The notes under the pieces: model-generated | What the model was told of the DNA's origin: nothing | The model's database searches: none | Seen by the model: only the letters and a program-made list of their open reading frames with translations | Translations under genes and position numbers: made by a program | NCBI RefSeq assembly: GCF_026212465.1 | Contig: NC_080059.1 | Location: 13,995,042 to 14,059,041, forward strand | From: Amaranthus tricolor | Taxonomy: Eukaryota > Streptophyta > Magnoliopsida > Caryophyllales > Amaranthaceae | Length of the DNA stretch: 64,000 bases | Direction of reading: 5' to 3' | In this document: piece by piece, positions 12,139-23,389 of the stretch | Position numbering within the stretch: the first letter of the stretch is position 1 | How the letters are laid out: every line of letters starts with the position of its first letter

Positions 12139-15100
12139 ATGGCATATCTGCCGATTCAGGGTCGACCCGGTTCGGGATCGAGCTCTGGTTCGGGTTTGCC
12201 ATACTTGAATTCTCAATTTGGAGATACCACATACACAAAAGTGTTTGTTGGAGGTCTTGCTTGGGAAACTCAAAGTGAAACTATGAGAAGGTATTTTGAA
12301 CAATTTGGTGAGATCCTTGAAGCTGTTGTTATCACTGATAAGAATACTGGTCGTTCTAAAGGCTATGGTTTTGTGAGTATTCCCCCACTTTTATTCCTGT
12401 TAGTTGTCAAATGACATTTTGATATGACATTTAGGCTTTCCGACTTCATTGGTTTCAGATTATAAAAACTGTTAAAAGGTCATTAAATCATTTGCACTTC
12501 TTAGCGTAGATCCGACCCCCCAATCCTGTCTAGATGGGATCCGTTTAATGGCATTGCGTAATGAAATGTTATTAATGTTGGTTGATGTGATGGGAACGCT
12601 TATTAAATTACCTAAGTTGCTATATTGGGTGATGGACTATTTTTAAAATGGGAAAAATTTGTTAGTATTTCCACTCTAAGTTTGTTGCTGTATAGCTATA
12701 AGGGCTTTGTTGTGAACGAGAATAATCCTAAGACATGAGTTAGCCTCAAAATTATGAAATAGTCTTTACCAACTGGTTGTTATTTACTTTGGATATGCTG
12801 ATTGATACTCAATATTTCTAAACAACACAGTCGTTGTCAAAGTTAGTAGGTTGTGCCATTGAATTCGCTACAAGCACCAATTCATGTTCTTTTTGATTAG
12901 CTGTTTGATTGTTAGGGAGACATAAGATTAAATAATTAAAATATGTGGATAGAACGAAGAGAAAGATTGAATATGTGAGGAATATAGTGCAAAAATAGGG
13001 CCACATCACAGTATAGCGACCGTATCGTAAACGTTTTTGAGTTTACCGCAACCGAAATATAGGCCGTGTTGATCATGATATCTGTTTTACAATCATTTTC
13101 GCGATCGTGACCGAAACCACATTTTTGCACTATGGTGAGGAGTACATCTTAAAAGAATATGCTTTGTAGTTGCAAATTTGCTTTCTTGTTTAATTGTTTG
13201 GATATTATACTATAATGGGTGCGGGTGCTATTAGCAGTGAAGTGACTGACCGTGCTTGTGTTTTGGGGTGTTTGCTATGGAGGGTTTAGGTAACTTTCCG
13301 GGACCCTGAAGCTGCAAGGAGAGCTTGTATGGATCCTACACCTGTTATTGATGGACGTCGTGCCAACTGTAATCTGGCATCACTTGGACGACCTCGACCT
13401 GCTATGTCATTTGGTATCTTTATATTTTTCTTTAAATATTTAATTCATTTTCTGCATGATTTGTAGTTTTGTAGTAATATTTATGGTTTGTATCATATCT
13501 GAGTTTTGGATTGTTTATTTCCTGCTATGTCATTTGGTATCTTTATATTTTTCTTTAAATATTTAATTCATTTTCTGCATGATTTGTGGTTTTGTAGTAA
13601 TATTTATGGTTTGTATCAAAATCTGAGTTTTGGATTGTTTATTTCCTGCTATGTCATTTGGTATCTTTATATTTTTCTTTAAATATTTAATATCATTTTC
13701 TGCATGATTTGTAGTTTTGTAGTATTTATGTATCATATCCGAGTTTAGGATTGTTTATTTCCTCTATCATGTGCTTGTTAATTATGGAAAATGTTCTTAC
13801 TTAATGATCTTACTCTTGCTGTGAGTTAACCGTTTGCTTTCCATGCAAAACTTGTGGATGTTTGTTATATGCTGTAAGAGGCTTTAATTGATGACAACTT
13901 GGCAACTTAACGTTTGTTCTCTGTTTACTTGGGCCTAATGAAAATTTCTGATAGGACGTTTAAGGTCACCTGGCCCCTACATTGGACATCCACATGCTTC
14001 AATACGAGGTGTTGGTTACCAGCAGCCTGTTCCATACAACTATCAGCAAGGATTTGTGTACTCTATGTACGGGTGGGTTATTGCTTGTGTATCTATGGAA
14101 TATTTCGGCATTGCATGTTTTTTCCATATTTTTTGTATTGATGTAGTGAATTTGTGATCGTTGAAGAAGATGGATATTGTACTCTTGCACAAAATTCTAT
14201 TGGAAATATGTGGAGTTAATGTCCCAGATGTTTGTATGCCTTTATATCTTGTGATCTTTTTACCCCAATCTTTTGCTGCACAACACCCGTCATGTTACAG
14301 CCAAGCATAAAAGTGTTTCATACTAAGGATCAATCGAAACCAACGTCTTTGTTAGCCTTATCACTAATAAGGGTAAGGTTGCGTACGCCTGACCCTCTCA
14401 AACCCCACTTTAGGAGCCAGTTAACGGCATTGGCGTGATGAAATGACGTTGTAATGAATGTTGTATGCCTTAATTTTGGTGCTGAATTTGATATGCTAGT
14501 GTTGTAATGACATGAGATTGTCAAAACAAGTAGACTTTTTTTGTAAATTATTTAGTCTAAACAAGGAATAATTTAAACTGTAAGTAATGATTTCAGCTAG
14601 GTTTTTTAAGGAACTATCGATGTAGTAATTGTGCATTTTGTGTTATGCCCCTTCCCCCTCTCTTTGCCTTTACTCTTACTTTTATGTTGTACAAATTGTG
14701 GTAATGTGCTTTTATCTTTGCAGGTATCAACCATATGGACCTGAATATGCATATGCACAGGTATGAGTATTTCAGATTACCTTACATTAGGATTTTCCCT
14801 GAAGTTCTTTTATATATTTTATTTTAATTCTAGTACTTAGTCCTTGCCTTTTTATCACCCTTTCCTTTACAGGGCCTTTACAACCCTTATCTGGGTCAGC
14901 AGTATCTTCAGCTGTATGGTGTTCCTGGAACACCCAGTGCGCCCATGTATCCTTATGGACAGCTGGGTCAATCAGTTCAAGGGGGCGGTTATACACCAAT
15001 GCAAACTTATCCAATGCCCAGCCACCAAATTGTGCAATATGGTCCTGGTGTTAATGCTATGACAACGTCTTCTATTCCCAGCATTCAGTCACCGTACCAT

Positions 15101-15753
15101 CCAGGCAATTTTCTTCCTATTAAAAGTAAATATGCTAAAACACATATAATTAGTCTTTCTAACTATTAGTGTTGGTGTTGTATACTTGTATTCCTTCCGA
15201 TCTAGTATTATGTCTTTGGTGATAGCGGATTCTACTTTTTGGAAGTTATTGTCATTGATAGATTTCACTAAGGTATTGCAATACTTGTTGACATGTGATT
15301 GCAAACTTATAGCTTGTTTTCTTAAGAAACGCAAAAAGGGCTCAAACGGCATGTTCATTGTTGCCCTAGACTTCTCAAGAAATGAGATGGGGGATGGGGG
15401 TGGTGCTGTCGCTTCTCCAAGATCAGAAATCTCAGTAGTGAAGGTGTCTTTTCTCTTATTGGAACGTTCATGTTAACTTGCTGTTGGAAAATATTATCGG
15501 AGCAATTCAGTAGTTAGTATTGTTATTCCATTAATTTCAGGATCAAGTCTATGCTTATTATATTCGTCTCTGCAAAGGCAATAGCTATTTGAATGACTCT
15601 GTTGTGGCATATGTTCTTTCATTTTAGTGATAGTTAAGTGATTTGTCTTTTTCAGGTGTGGTATCTCCAATTCCCGGACAACCTCAATTCATGGTCACTG
15701 GACATTCTCCTCAGTTCATTCAAGGTGGTGGTTCTGACCAAACAACTGCTTGA
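12139..15753 (+). CDS. RRM-domain RNA-binding protein (ARP1/RBM24-like), 287 aa
   Basis: Six coding exons join in frame: 12139-12372, 13290-13413, 13955-14072, 14724-14760, 14873-15125 and 15656-15753 (864 bp, TGA stop). All introns are GT-AG. A single RNA recognition motif occupies about residues 34-108, with RNP2 VFVGGL (35-40) and RNP1 KGYGFVTF (74-81). The short N-terminus is Gly/Ser-rich. The C-terminal two thirds is low-complexity and rich in Tyr, Gln, Pro and Gly (for example [20 protein letters not shown]). This architecture and length fit the plant single-RRM group around Arabidopsis ARP1, whose members bind RNA in nucleus or cytoplasm; the exact RNA targets cannot be read from sequence. 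The ATG at 12139 gives [13 protein letters not shown], the usual start of this family. Intron 2 holds a triplicated donor segment, and the 3' UTR seems to be spliced. Confidence 0.93.
12481..12580 (+). mobile_element. SINE-like relic in RRM intron 1
   Basis: The words GATCCGACCCCCC, GATGGGATCC, TTTAATGGCATTG and GTAATGAAATGTT recur in the same order in relics at 14325, 23850, 39855 and 43470. The family appears to end in a TGTTGTTG-like tail. This copy lacks the 5' part. Confidence 0.5.
12985..13132. mobile_element. 148-bp MITE in RRM intron 1
   Basis: The ends are TAGTGCAAAAAT and its exact inverse ATTTTTGCACTA. Flanking 10-mers GTGAGGAATA (12975-12984) and GTGAGGAGTA (13135-13144) differ by one base, with a 2-bp offset on the right. 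A 9-10 bp duplication suggests a Mutator-like MITE. Interior words such as CGCGATCGTGACCG recur near 42970. Confidence 0.65.
13398..13760 (+). repeat. ~123-bp tandem triplication spanning the exon 2 splice donor
   Basis: Three copies start at 13398, 13521 and 13645, each opening with CCTGCTATGTCATTTG and then GTATCTTTATATTTTTC. The first copy contains the last 16 bases of coding exon 2 and its donor. The other two are intronic duplicates that carry the same exon end and donor sequence. Confidence 0.9.
14325..14465 (+). mobile_element. SINE-like relic in RRM intron 3
   Basis: This copy shows most of the family: CAATCGAAACCAACGTC, TTAGCCTTATCACTAATAAG, GGTAAGGTTGCGTACGCC, TGACCCTCTCAAACCCCAC, GGCATTGGCGTGATGAAATG. 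The block GGTAAGG-TGCGTAC is also found in TS-type plant SINEs (from memory). Confidence 0.55.
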
Positions 15754-17640
15754 GAAGACTAATTTAGGTGAGTATTATGGTCATAAGTAAATGTGTTCAA
15801 TGGGTCGGGGCGTGTGGGGTCAAAATTTAAATAGGTCGGGGCAGGTCATGTCAAATGTTAACCGGGGCGGGGCGGGTCAAAGCCCGTTTAAATCCGACCC
15901 ACTTTGACCCTTTTTTTAAAAGTTAATAAAATAATTTTTTTTATTATATTTTATGACCCGTTGGGTCGATCCACTATGTATATAATACTATTATTTAAAA
16001 ATATAAAAAAAAAGGTAAATTTTTTTCGCAATTAGTTCTTATAATTATCCGACCCGACCCTTTACACCAAGGCCTGTTAATGACTCATCCCGTTATTGAC
16101 CCGACCTGCTAATGACCCGTTAAAACGTGACTCGATCCTTGATGTGTTGGGTCAAACCCCCCACCCCCCCCCCCCTCCCGCCCCCCGTTAAACACCTCTA
16201 GTCATAAGTCTATGCTTGACAATTGACGTGTTGGATATTTCTCCGTATTCATTGCTTGAATATGTGCAGTTAGCCTTAGTTTGCAGTGGGACTAAGAACA
16301 GCAGCTCTGCTACTTAAGTGGCGGGCTTCAGATCTAGCCTTGCAACTTTATCATTTTGCATTCTAAAGGTACGCCTTCTCTTCCTAGTTCTGTATCTCTT
16401 TCTTTAAAATGGAAGCCATTGCCAATTTGTTTCTTTTCCTAAATCTTCCTCTTTCTCATACTATTGAATTTTAAATGTACCTCTGCAAGAATGATTTTGA
16501 AGAAAAAGGTAGTAAAATCAAAGTAAAACTTCTTTTCCCTTGTAATACTTTCAATTTCTGAGTAACATTATTAAGGATAGCTGAAATAAATGTTTTCATG
16601 ACCTAAAATTTTCACATTCTAGTTCTTCATAGGAATCTCAAGGAAAGTCTTACGGCTCGTTTGGTAATCGGTACTAAATGGTGGGGATATACCATACAAC
16701 TTCACCTTAAAGTTTACCAATTAAGCCGTTAGTTTAATGTCCGTTTGTGGGGATAGACCATACAACTTCATATTAAAGTTTAGAAGCAATAATGACAGCA
16801 CAGTTGTTCTGTCCTTTCTATTATTAATTTATGATTAAAATTACTCTCAAATGGTAAGAGGATAGTTTCTGCAGATTGACCATAGAGTGCAAATGGCAGT
16901 TCCTCAAGTTTTTGAGATTTGCAATATGAATTTTATTTTGAATTGAGTATCTTTTTTGAATAAGGCGTCTATTATTCTTTCGTATTAGATCTGTTGCCAG
17001 CTTGTTATATTGGAACTTCTTTGGAAACTGGAAGCCAACAACTCCTTCAAATGTAGAGCGGTAGAGCCCCTTAAAAAACGGGCAGATTTGAAGGCCTTTT
17101 GAGGCTCCCTTTTTTTTATTCTCCTTTTTGTTTTCGAGAGCTGCTTGCACCAGTGTTCTTTTATTGTTTTATTGTATTATTGTATTTGGTCATGTATGAT
17201 GTAGTGTCTTTTCCAATACACTGTCCAAATTATACAAGCCCTGTATCTAATTTAGGCCACCCCTAAAGTATACGCCATTTCTTTATTTGGTAACCTTGAA
17301 TGTTTCTAAGACGACAGTGACTGTGTCACAGAGTCATGGTTGAGGTGTGAAATTCTTAATAGTGAAGGATAGTTGTGGATTTTACTCAATTCCCTGACAT
17401 GGGCGTCTTCTCCTTTATTTCAGGTCGTACAGTGTCGTGCTCGTCAGAGAAGTCAGGTTGCCAAGTCCTTCCAGTGGAGAAGAAATAGGGAAGACAGAAC
17501 GGTTTGCTCTTCCTGTAACATTGTGCATCGTAAATCTTTCATAGTGGTCAGTGCAGTGCTCAACGAAGCTGACCACATTAATGCATTGAAGTTGTTGGAT
17601 ACGGTTATCCAGCGGCCCCTGTAAAAATAAACAAAAATTA
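15754..17640 (+). other. Probable spliced 3' UTR of the RRM gene
   Basis: Fourteen bases after the stop lies the donor-like GTGAGT (15768). ATATGTGCAG before 16270 is a matching acceptor, AAAG/GTACGC at 16369 a second donor, and TTTATTTCAG before 17424 a second acceptor. The region has no coding pattern of its own. These 3' UTR introns are inferred only from splice-site appearance. The first would contain the hAT element at 15788-16200. Confidence 0.45.
15788..16200. mobile_element. Non-autonomous hAT-type element (413 bp)
   Basis: A perfect 8-bp duplication GTCATAAG flanks it (15780-15787 and 16201-16208). The ends are TAAATGTGTTCAA and, inverted on the right, TAGAGGTGTTTAA. The interior has GGGTCGGGGC-type and GACCCGACC-type motifs on opposite sides. 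Confidence 0.85.
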
Positions 17641-18534
17641 TCTTGTACAAAACATACACATCCATGTTAGAATCAATATCTGATTCTTCCGTAGTGTAGT
17701 CCTCAAAACTCCCCCCTCCCTCTCACCCGTTTGTGGGTTGTATAGAATTTAATCTCTGGTGTTCATTTTACGTTCGTGCATCTAGCAGCGTTATCTTTAG
17801 GTGCCATCCATGTCTTGTGCATATAGGTTTTAGGCTCTTCATTTTCAGTATAGCATATGTTATATATGTATACTTGTATACTTTTGGAAGCCCAATTTCA
17901 AAATATGAAAGAAGGTTAAAGACCCATTTATATCAGTCCCTCGTTTATCAATCGCATGTATTTACTCAGCTGTGCTCAGTTTCTGTTGTAGCCATGGTAC
18001 AAGTACCCTAGAATTACTCTTATAAAACTCTGGGCTCGAAGATCAGCAAGCAGGTGAGGTAGGTTGTATGTCGAGAAACACAAGTTTTGCTGTAAGTTAT
18101 AAAATTACCAAAATTATAATAAAAGGAGCGAAATCAAAAGTACAGAAATTGACGTTTTCGTGTGGATGTGTTCTTGGTATCATCTGGGTTGTACATATGC
18201 TGAGTACTGACTGTCGCAGTGCAGAGTATCTCATTTCGCAGCTAAGCCATTTTGGACCAAGTCAGCGGAGATTTCAGAGTTCAAATTGTTTGTTCTGAAC
18301 TTGGATGGATATATTTCTAACTTACACACTCTCATGAAGACTCCAGTTCAAAAGTTTTTGTTTAATGTTCAGTCCTGCCTTAAATATTGGATTTTGTTTG
18401 AATCCAGTGTTTAAGTCATTTGTTATTTCCATTTCAGTCTCAGATGGGCTTTTTCCTTTTTTTCTTTTTTTAGGTACATACTATTTTATAAGTTATACGT
18501 ATTTTTGTAAAGAAAAAAGTTTAAAATAAACTTT
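17641..18534. other. Downstream region of the RRM gene, nothing recognised
   Basis: No reading frame resembles a known protein and no inverted termini were found. The sequence may hold the polyadenylation region of the RRM gene, since it stays compositionally like the UTR, but no signal is decisive. Confidence 0.4.

Positions 18535-18589
<55 letters not shown>
18535..18589. repeat. (TA)n microsatellite
   Basis: About 55 bp of almost pure TA with one C interruption. A 169-bp segment (18590-18758) separates it from the next (TA)n tract. That segment contains AAACCCTTGATTTCAAC and ATAAAATCTAAGG words like those at transposon ends. Confidence 0.95.
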
Positions 18590-18590
<1 letters not shown>

Positions 18591-18753
18591 AGGGATTTAA
18601 TGAGAAGGGTGAAAATGTGAAGGATAAGAAGCATTTTATTAAACCCTTGATTTCAACAAGATAAAATCTAAGGGGTGATTAAGCTAAAAACACTTAATTG
18701 TAAAAGTTATTATGTTACACAGGAAAGTAATTATAGCATAAGTTTGAAAAATC

Positions 18754-18758
<5 letters not shown>

Positions 18759-18813
<55 letters not shown>
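18759..18813. repeat. (TA)n microsatellite, left border of the PERK-carrying element
   Basis: 55 bp of uninterrupted TA directly left of the element that starts at 18814. Confidence 0.95.
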
Positions 18814-18816
<3 letters not shown>

Positions 18817-19974
18817 TTGGATTCGGTGAAAATCAATTATATTGTTGAAAACTGAAAATCATTAATCTCAGTCGTTGGATCTTTAAGAAAATAAATGAAC
18901 GTCCGTGATTAGCAGGCATTATTCAAGTTTTTCGTTCTCCAATCTGTCGTTTGCCTTTTCTTGTTTTCTCTCTCTAGCTTCTCATTCTTGATTTTTCAAT
19001 AAAATTACCCACGGAAATTTCACAGTGGTTTTCTTCTCCTGACCAATGCTAAATCTGTCCACCGCCATTGATGTTCATTAGTTTCTTGCTTCTATCAACC
19101 ACAATCCATTCTTAATCTGTATGTTTTTTTCACTCAATCGCGCTGAACGGTTAGATTGAATATCTTCCAATTTGTTCCTTTGTGTTTGGCTTGATTATTC
19201 GAATTTTTATTTTATTCTTCATCTTGCTTTTGATTTTTCCAATTTGTCATTAGTCTTGATTTTTATGTGTTCATCTTGTTTTTGATTTTTATATGTTAAT
19301 CTTTATTTTGATTTTTCAATCATTGTATTTTATTTTATAAATTTAGGTTTTTTTTTTCTTGCCTCACTTGATTTAGCTGTTTCTCACTCAATTTAGGATT
19401 TTCTCACTTGATAGTAATGTACATATTTTATAAATAGTAGTGTCATTTGAAACTTGAAACTATATATACTTATATTGTCTCTGCAAGTCAGAAATTCATA
19501 TATTAATGCAATATTCAAGATAAGCTGAATGTTAGGTAATCGCAAAAAACAGTTAACCTTCTTTTTTACTTTGTCTTGGATTAATTGTTCATGTGCAATA
19601 TTTTTTGAGGTGATCGTATGTTTTGTTGGCAAAGTGTGATGGTTATAATAACTCTTACAACTTGCAAGTTGTAACTCAAGTTTAGTCTAGTGAACCTTAA
19701 ACATTTGGCATTGATGATAGATCTAATTTACTTCAAATATAATGATCTGTGTTTTTAATTTTCAGGTTGCTTCAGTGATGACTATATCGAATCAGTTTTA
19801 GTGATAGGCTAACGATGATGATGATACTTTTCTGTAGATGATTGTAACCACTTGGAATTATACTTTTGGGATTGTAAAGGCTAACGACGACAACGATGAT
19901 GATGTAAATGCTAACGATTATAATGTAAAGGCTATAACTACATTTGGGGTTACTCTTTTGTTTAGTTGAAGTCG

Positions 19975-20840
19975 TTTGTGTATGCCTCGTGCAGTGTTAT
20001 AAAATGGTCATGTACATATAGTAATTTTAGGGGTACATAATATGATTTCAGTAGTAGACAATTTTCTATTAATATTACACCATGTTTTTTTTATTATTAT
20101 TCTTTGATTATTTTATAATTAATTTATGTGTATTTCTTTTTTTCAATTGGATGTTTAATTTTTCTAGTATTTGTACTTTTGTATTTCTAGCTTTGTATGC
20201 CTCGTGCGGTCTTATGAATTGGTCATATACATATAATAACTTTAAGGGTACATAATATAATTTTTGGAGTACATAATTTCCTATAAATAGTACACCATGT
20301 GTTTTTGATTATTCTTTAATTAAATTATAATATTTAATTGATGTGTACTTCTCTTTTTCATTGATGTTCTTTATTTTTTTCTAGTTTTTGTATTTCTAAT
20401 TTTGTTTACTTCGTGCGGTGTTTTGAATTGGTCATATACATATAGTAACTTTAGAAGTACATAATATAATTTTAGAAGTACATAATTTTCTATTAATTTT
20501 ATTTATTTTATTTTATTTATATGCATTTAATTTATCTTTCCCGTGTAGCTTCGTCTCCTTATCTTTCTCGAGCCGGGAGACTTCTTTGGCCGCACTCTCC
20601 TATATGGGTATGAGTTGCCGCCGTCCTTCCCTCCCCACACCCTGTCCGTAGTTTTTCTATAAGCGGGATACACTGAGTAGAATGATGATGATGAAAATTT
20701 TCTATTAATAGTACATCATAATTTTTCATTATTCTTTGAATATTTATAATATTTGATTTATGTGTAATTTTTTTTTTGTCATTGGATGTTTATTTTTTCT
20801 AGTATATCTACTTTTGTATTTCTTGTTTTGTATTACTTAT
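19975..20840. repeat. ~213-bp tandem repeats, three copies, the last split by a SINE
   Basis: Copies start near 19981, 20196 and 20407 with T(A/T)TGCCTCGTGC or CTTCGTGCGGTGTT. They contain GGTCAT(A/G)TACATATA, GGGTACATAATAT and TTCTATTAAT. The third copy resumes after the SINE at 20696. Confidence 0.75.
20498..20695 (+). mobile_element. SINE-like retroposon with (GAT)n tail, copy A (198 bp)
   Basis: A perfect 14-bp target duplication AATTTTCTATTAAT flanks it (20484-20497 and 20696-20709). It ends in GAATGATGATGATGAA after GCGGGATACACTGAGTA. Shared words with copy B (35772-35961) include GGTATGAGTTGC, TAGTTTTCTAT and GGATACACTG. The 3' end resembles the GGGATTACACTGGGTA end of TS-type SINEs. 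No clear pol III A/B boxes are visible, so it may be 5'-truncated. Confidence 0.85.
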
Positions 20841-21345
20841 ATTTAATCTAGAACAATTTGTAAACAAGTTCTTTCTTATGGATCTTTGATTAATAATATA
20901 CCCTCGTACATATTACAACCTCTGGTTTGTTTTCACTTGCATTAGAAAAAAATACTAAGTACTGTACATATACCTTTTATAAATGATATACATACATATA
21001 TGTATAAGAAATATATATATATAACTAAACAAAGGTATACATTTTTTAAATATGGTACATATTTTTCATTAGGGGATACATAAGTTGTAAAATAGGTATA
21101 TCCATTCTTTGCTTCCTCTTGGAGTATAATATAAAATGGAACTAGAACTTATTAGAAGTTGAGTGGATGGACTTTTAATTTCTGTGTAATAAACAATAAA
21201 AAAAATATATATTAATATTCATAAAATAAGTACATAATTCTAATTAAAGTGTACAATAGTAGTTATAATAGGCATACATGTAGTTATTCGAATATATTAC
21301 AAAAGATAAAGCTTTCTGTATTGATTTTTAAAGTAATACATAATG

Positions 21346-21346
<1 letters not shown>

Positions 21347-21381
<35 letters not shown>
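21347..21381. repeat. (AAT)n microsatellite
   Basis: About 12 AAT units. The following block TTTGCCTTAGTGAAAGTTGC (21396) recurs inverted at 22340-22365, also beside AAT units, so the two sites form an inverted pair around the 21.4-22.3 kb segment. Confidence 0.9.
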
Positions 21382-22089
21382 CTTCTGAGTTTGCCTTAGT
21401 GAAAGTTGCAACCAATTACCCAGTTTACTCGTTGGTTTTATCATTTGCACTTTGAAGTTGCAGATCATATTTGCAAGAGTCAATACGAAACAACTTTTTG
21501 TTATTATAAAGGAAGTTTGCGTACAAACTGATACAACTCCAAATGCTGTTAATAGTTGCTTATATGACACTTTCCAATTTCATTTTCACAGTGTATTATG
21601 TTGATAAATATTCAATATACCAAATTTTTTTGTTCAGCCAAAGTAAGCAAAAATCTATCATAATTTCACTCAGTGACAATTCTTGACTATCAGATTTGTT
21701 GTACAATAACGCAGAAAAGATCACTGACATACACATAAAAACTTCCGTTGCTAAGGACGCTTTTCATCGTGCTCTCATAAGAGAAGATGACACAAGGAAA
21801 CAGTCGACAAATGACAAAGCATAGAAGTAGTCTGAAAAATATGTTGACACCTTCACAGAACAAGAGTGGCTATTATATATAAGCTTTGCACAAAACTTTG
21901 CATCTGCAGAATTGGCAAACATCAACTCCGCACATTTTAACTCAATTCTCATCTAGAAAAACTGAACCACAAGACAATGAGTGGGAAGTGTCCAAAAGGG
22001 GTTTCATCCAAAAGCAAGCACAAACAAAATCTGATCTTACACAAAATCAATACAAGAAAGACATCAATTCATTCAAAATCAGTGATCGA

Positions 22090-22340
22090 CATACTTCTAG
22101 AGCATTATCTGAACGTGGAGAAGAGCCTAGCGAAGCAGGAATGACATGGTCATCAAAAGTTCTCAGAGACTTTATCTTTCGCTTGAACATCCAGATACCA
22201 ATGAAACCAATGAGCCCAAGCACTAAAAGGCCAACTATTACACCAAGAGCAACAGTTCCACCTGTACCAATTCTCCGGTGACTTGAGGCATTATTTGCAG
22301 TTTCAGGTGTATTCTGACCTGATTGATTAGTCGGTAATTG
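22090..22340 (-). pseudogene. Captured exon fragment of a PERK receptor-like kinase
   Basis: On the - strand, an open frame contains SSHRRIGTGGTVALG, then the single membrane helix VIVGLLVLGLIGFIGIWMF, a basic stop-transfer KRKIKSLR, and HVIPASLGSSPRSDNALE. This matches the end of exon 1 of proline-rich extensin-like receptor kinases (PERK): linker, membrane segment and the juxtamembrane GSSPRSD motif. The Pro-rich extracellular part and the whole kinase domain are absent, so no receptor can be made. The frame around it stays open from 22457 to 22047, but the extra residues at both ends do not look like PERK. It sits antisense inside the element at 18814-23070. Confidence 0.75.
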
Positions 22341-23069
22341 GTTGCAACTTTCCCTAAGGCAAATGATAATAATAATACAGAATATCAACCTATTATTCAT
22401 CTCCAAATCCAAAACTATACATACAGGATCCATATCCACAATACTCCCCTGCACCATCAGGAATCACAGACATGAGTCCAAGAACCTGCAGTGGCCATTT
22501 CGAGGATTACTCTTTCGCGATTGCACAAAGCAGTCCGCTATGTAACTCTGCTCTATCGAGGCCAGACCCTAATTCAAGAACACTATCGAAAAAAACCCTA
22601 ATTTGCGAACGGAGGTGTATGAAAACAATATGTACAGAGTTAACATATATAAGGAATCGAAAAACAAGATCAATAACACTATCAATGAATCAAAAACAAT
22701 AATCAATAACACTATCAATCGAAAAAAACCCTAAATTGCAATTTGTGAAGAACACTTCACGAATGTATTAGATAATGTATCATACCTGTTAGGATTTGAC
22801 GAAGGTTGAATCAAAATTCAATGAATTATACTTGTGAAGAACACATTCAATCAAGAATCAATGAATTAGATATAGAAAAACACTATAACTAAATTAGAGA
22901 GGTGAGACAGGAGATAGAGAGGAGCAGGAGAGAGAAAGTAAATGAAAAAAAATAATTATACCAAAAGAAAAACTCTGCAATTCAATCTCAACCATTTATT
23001 TAATCTAACGGTCAGATTTGTTTGTTTTCACTTTTTTTTCATTTTAAGTGTTTTCATCTGATCTTGCCC

Positions 23070-23070
<1 letters not shown>

Positions 23071-23146
<76 letters not shown>
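23071..23146. repeat. (TA)n microsatellite, right border of the PERK-carrying element
   Basis: 76 bp of uninterrupted TA directly right of the element, about 240 bp beyond the stop codon of the PPD4-like gene. Confidence 0.95.
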
Positions 23147-23151
<5 letters not shown>

Positions 23152-23389
23152 GACATATATGCTGTAATGTATGCTGTAATCAATGTATCTTTGTTATAAG
23201 AGACATGTATTTATAAATTATAATAATATGAGTTGAAAAATGGATATTTATACAGTAACTTTTATACAAGAATATGTTAAATGGAGTGTATTGACCCCAT
23301 AAACTTGTATGTGGCTCAGTCTCTGCAAACAACTGATGTCTGTAGGGAACAGTAGTTGATCATGCTTGGTGAAAGTCTCCCCTCCCCTG

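Larger units (their letters stand above)
18814..23070. mobile_element. 4.26-kb element between (TA)n tracts, carrying a PERK gene fragment
   Basis: The segment lies exactly between two long (TA)n tracts. Its subterminal regions are similar in inverted orientation: GGTGAAAATCAATT and CAGTCGTTGGATC on the left; on the right, inverted, AGATGAAAACACTTA and CTGACCGTTAGATT. CTCTCTCTAG-type leader-like sequence follows inside both ends. No transposase was found. It contains a ~213-bp tandem repeat, a SINE insertion, an (AAT)n tract and an antisense PERK exon. Insertion into (TA)n is known for the rice Micron family, and capture of host exons is typical of Pack-MULEs. Which class this belongs to is not settled. 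Confidence 0.6.

Noticed and set aside
16640..16790. Possible Tourist-type MITE (GGCTCGTTTGGTAATC)
   Set aside because: Only one plausible end and an internal duplication of GGGGATA(T/G)ACCATACAAC were seen; no second terminus or target duplication.
16824..17150. 108-codon frame on the - strand
   Set aside because: It is antisense to the RRM 3' region, A-rich, and has no domain or splice support.
22047..22457. An intact small membrane protein gene
   Set aside because: Only residues matching the PERK membrane exon are meaningful; both ends run into unrelated sequence and the kinase domain is absent.
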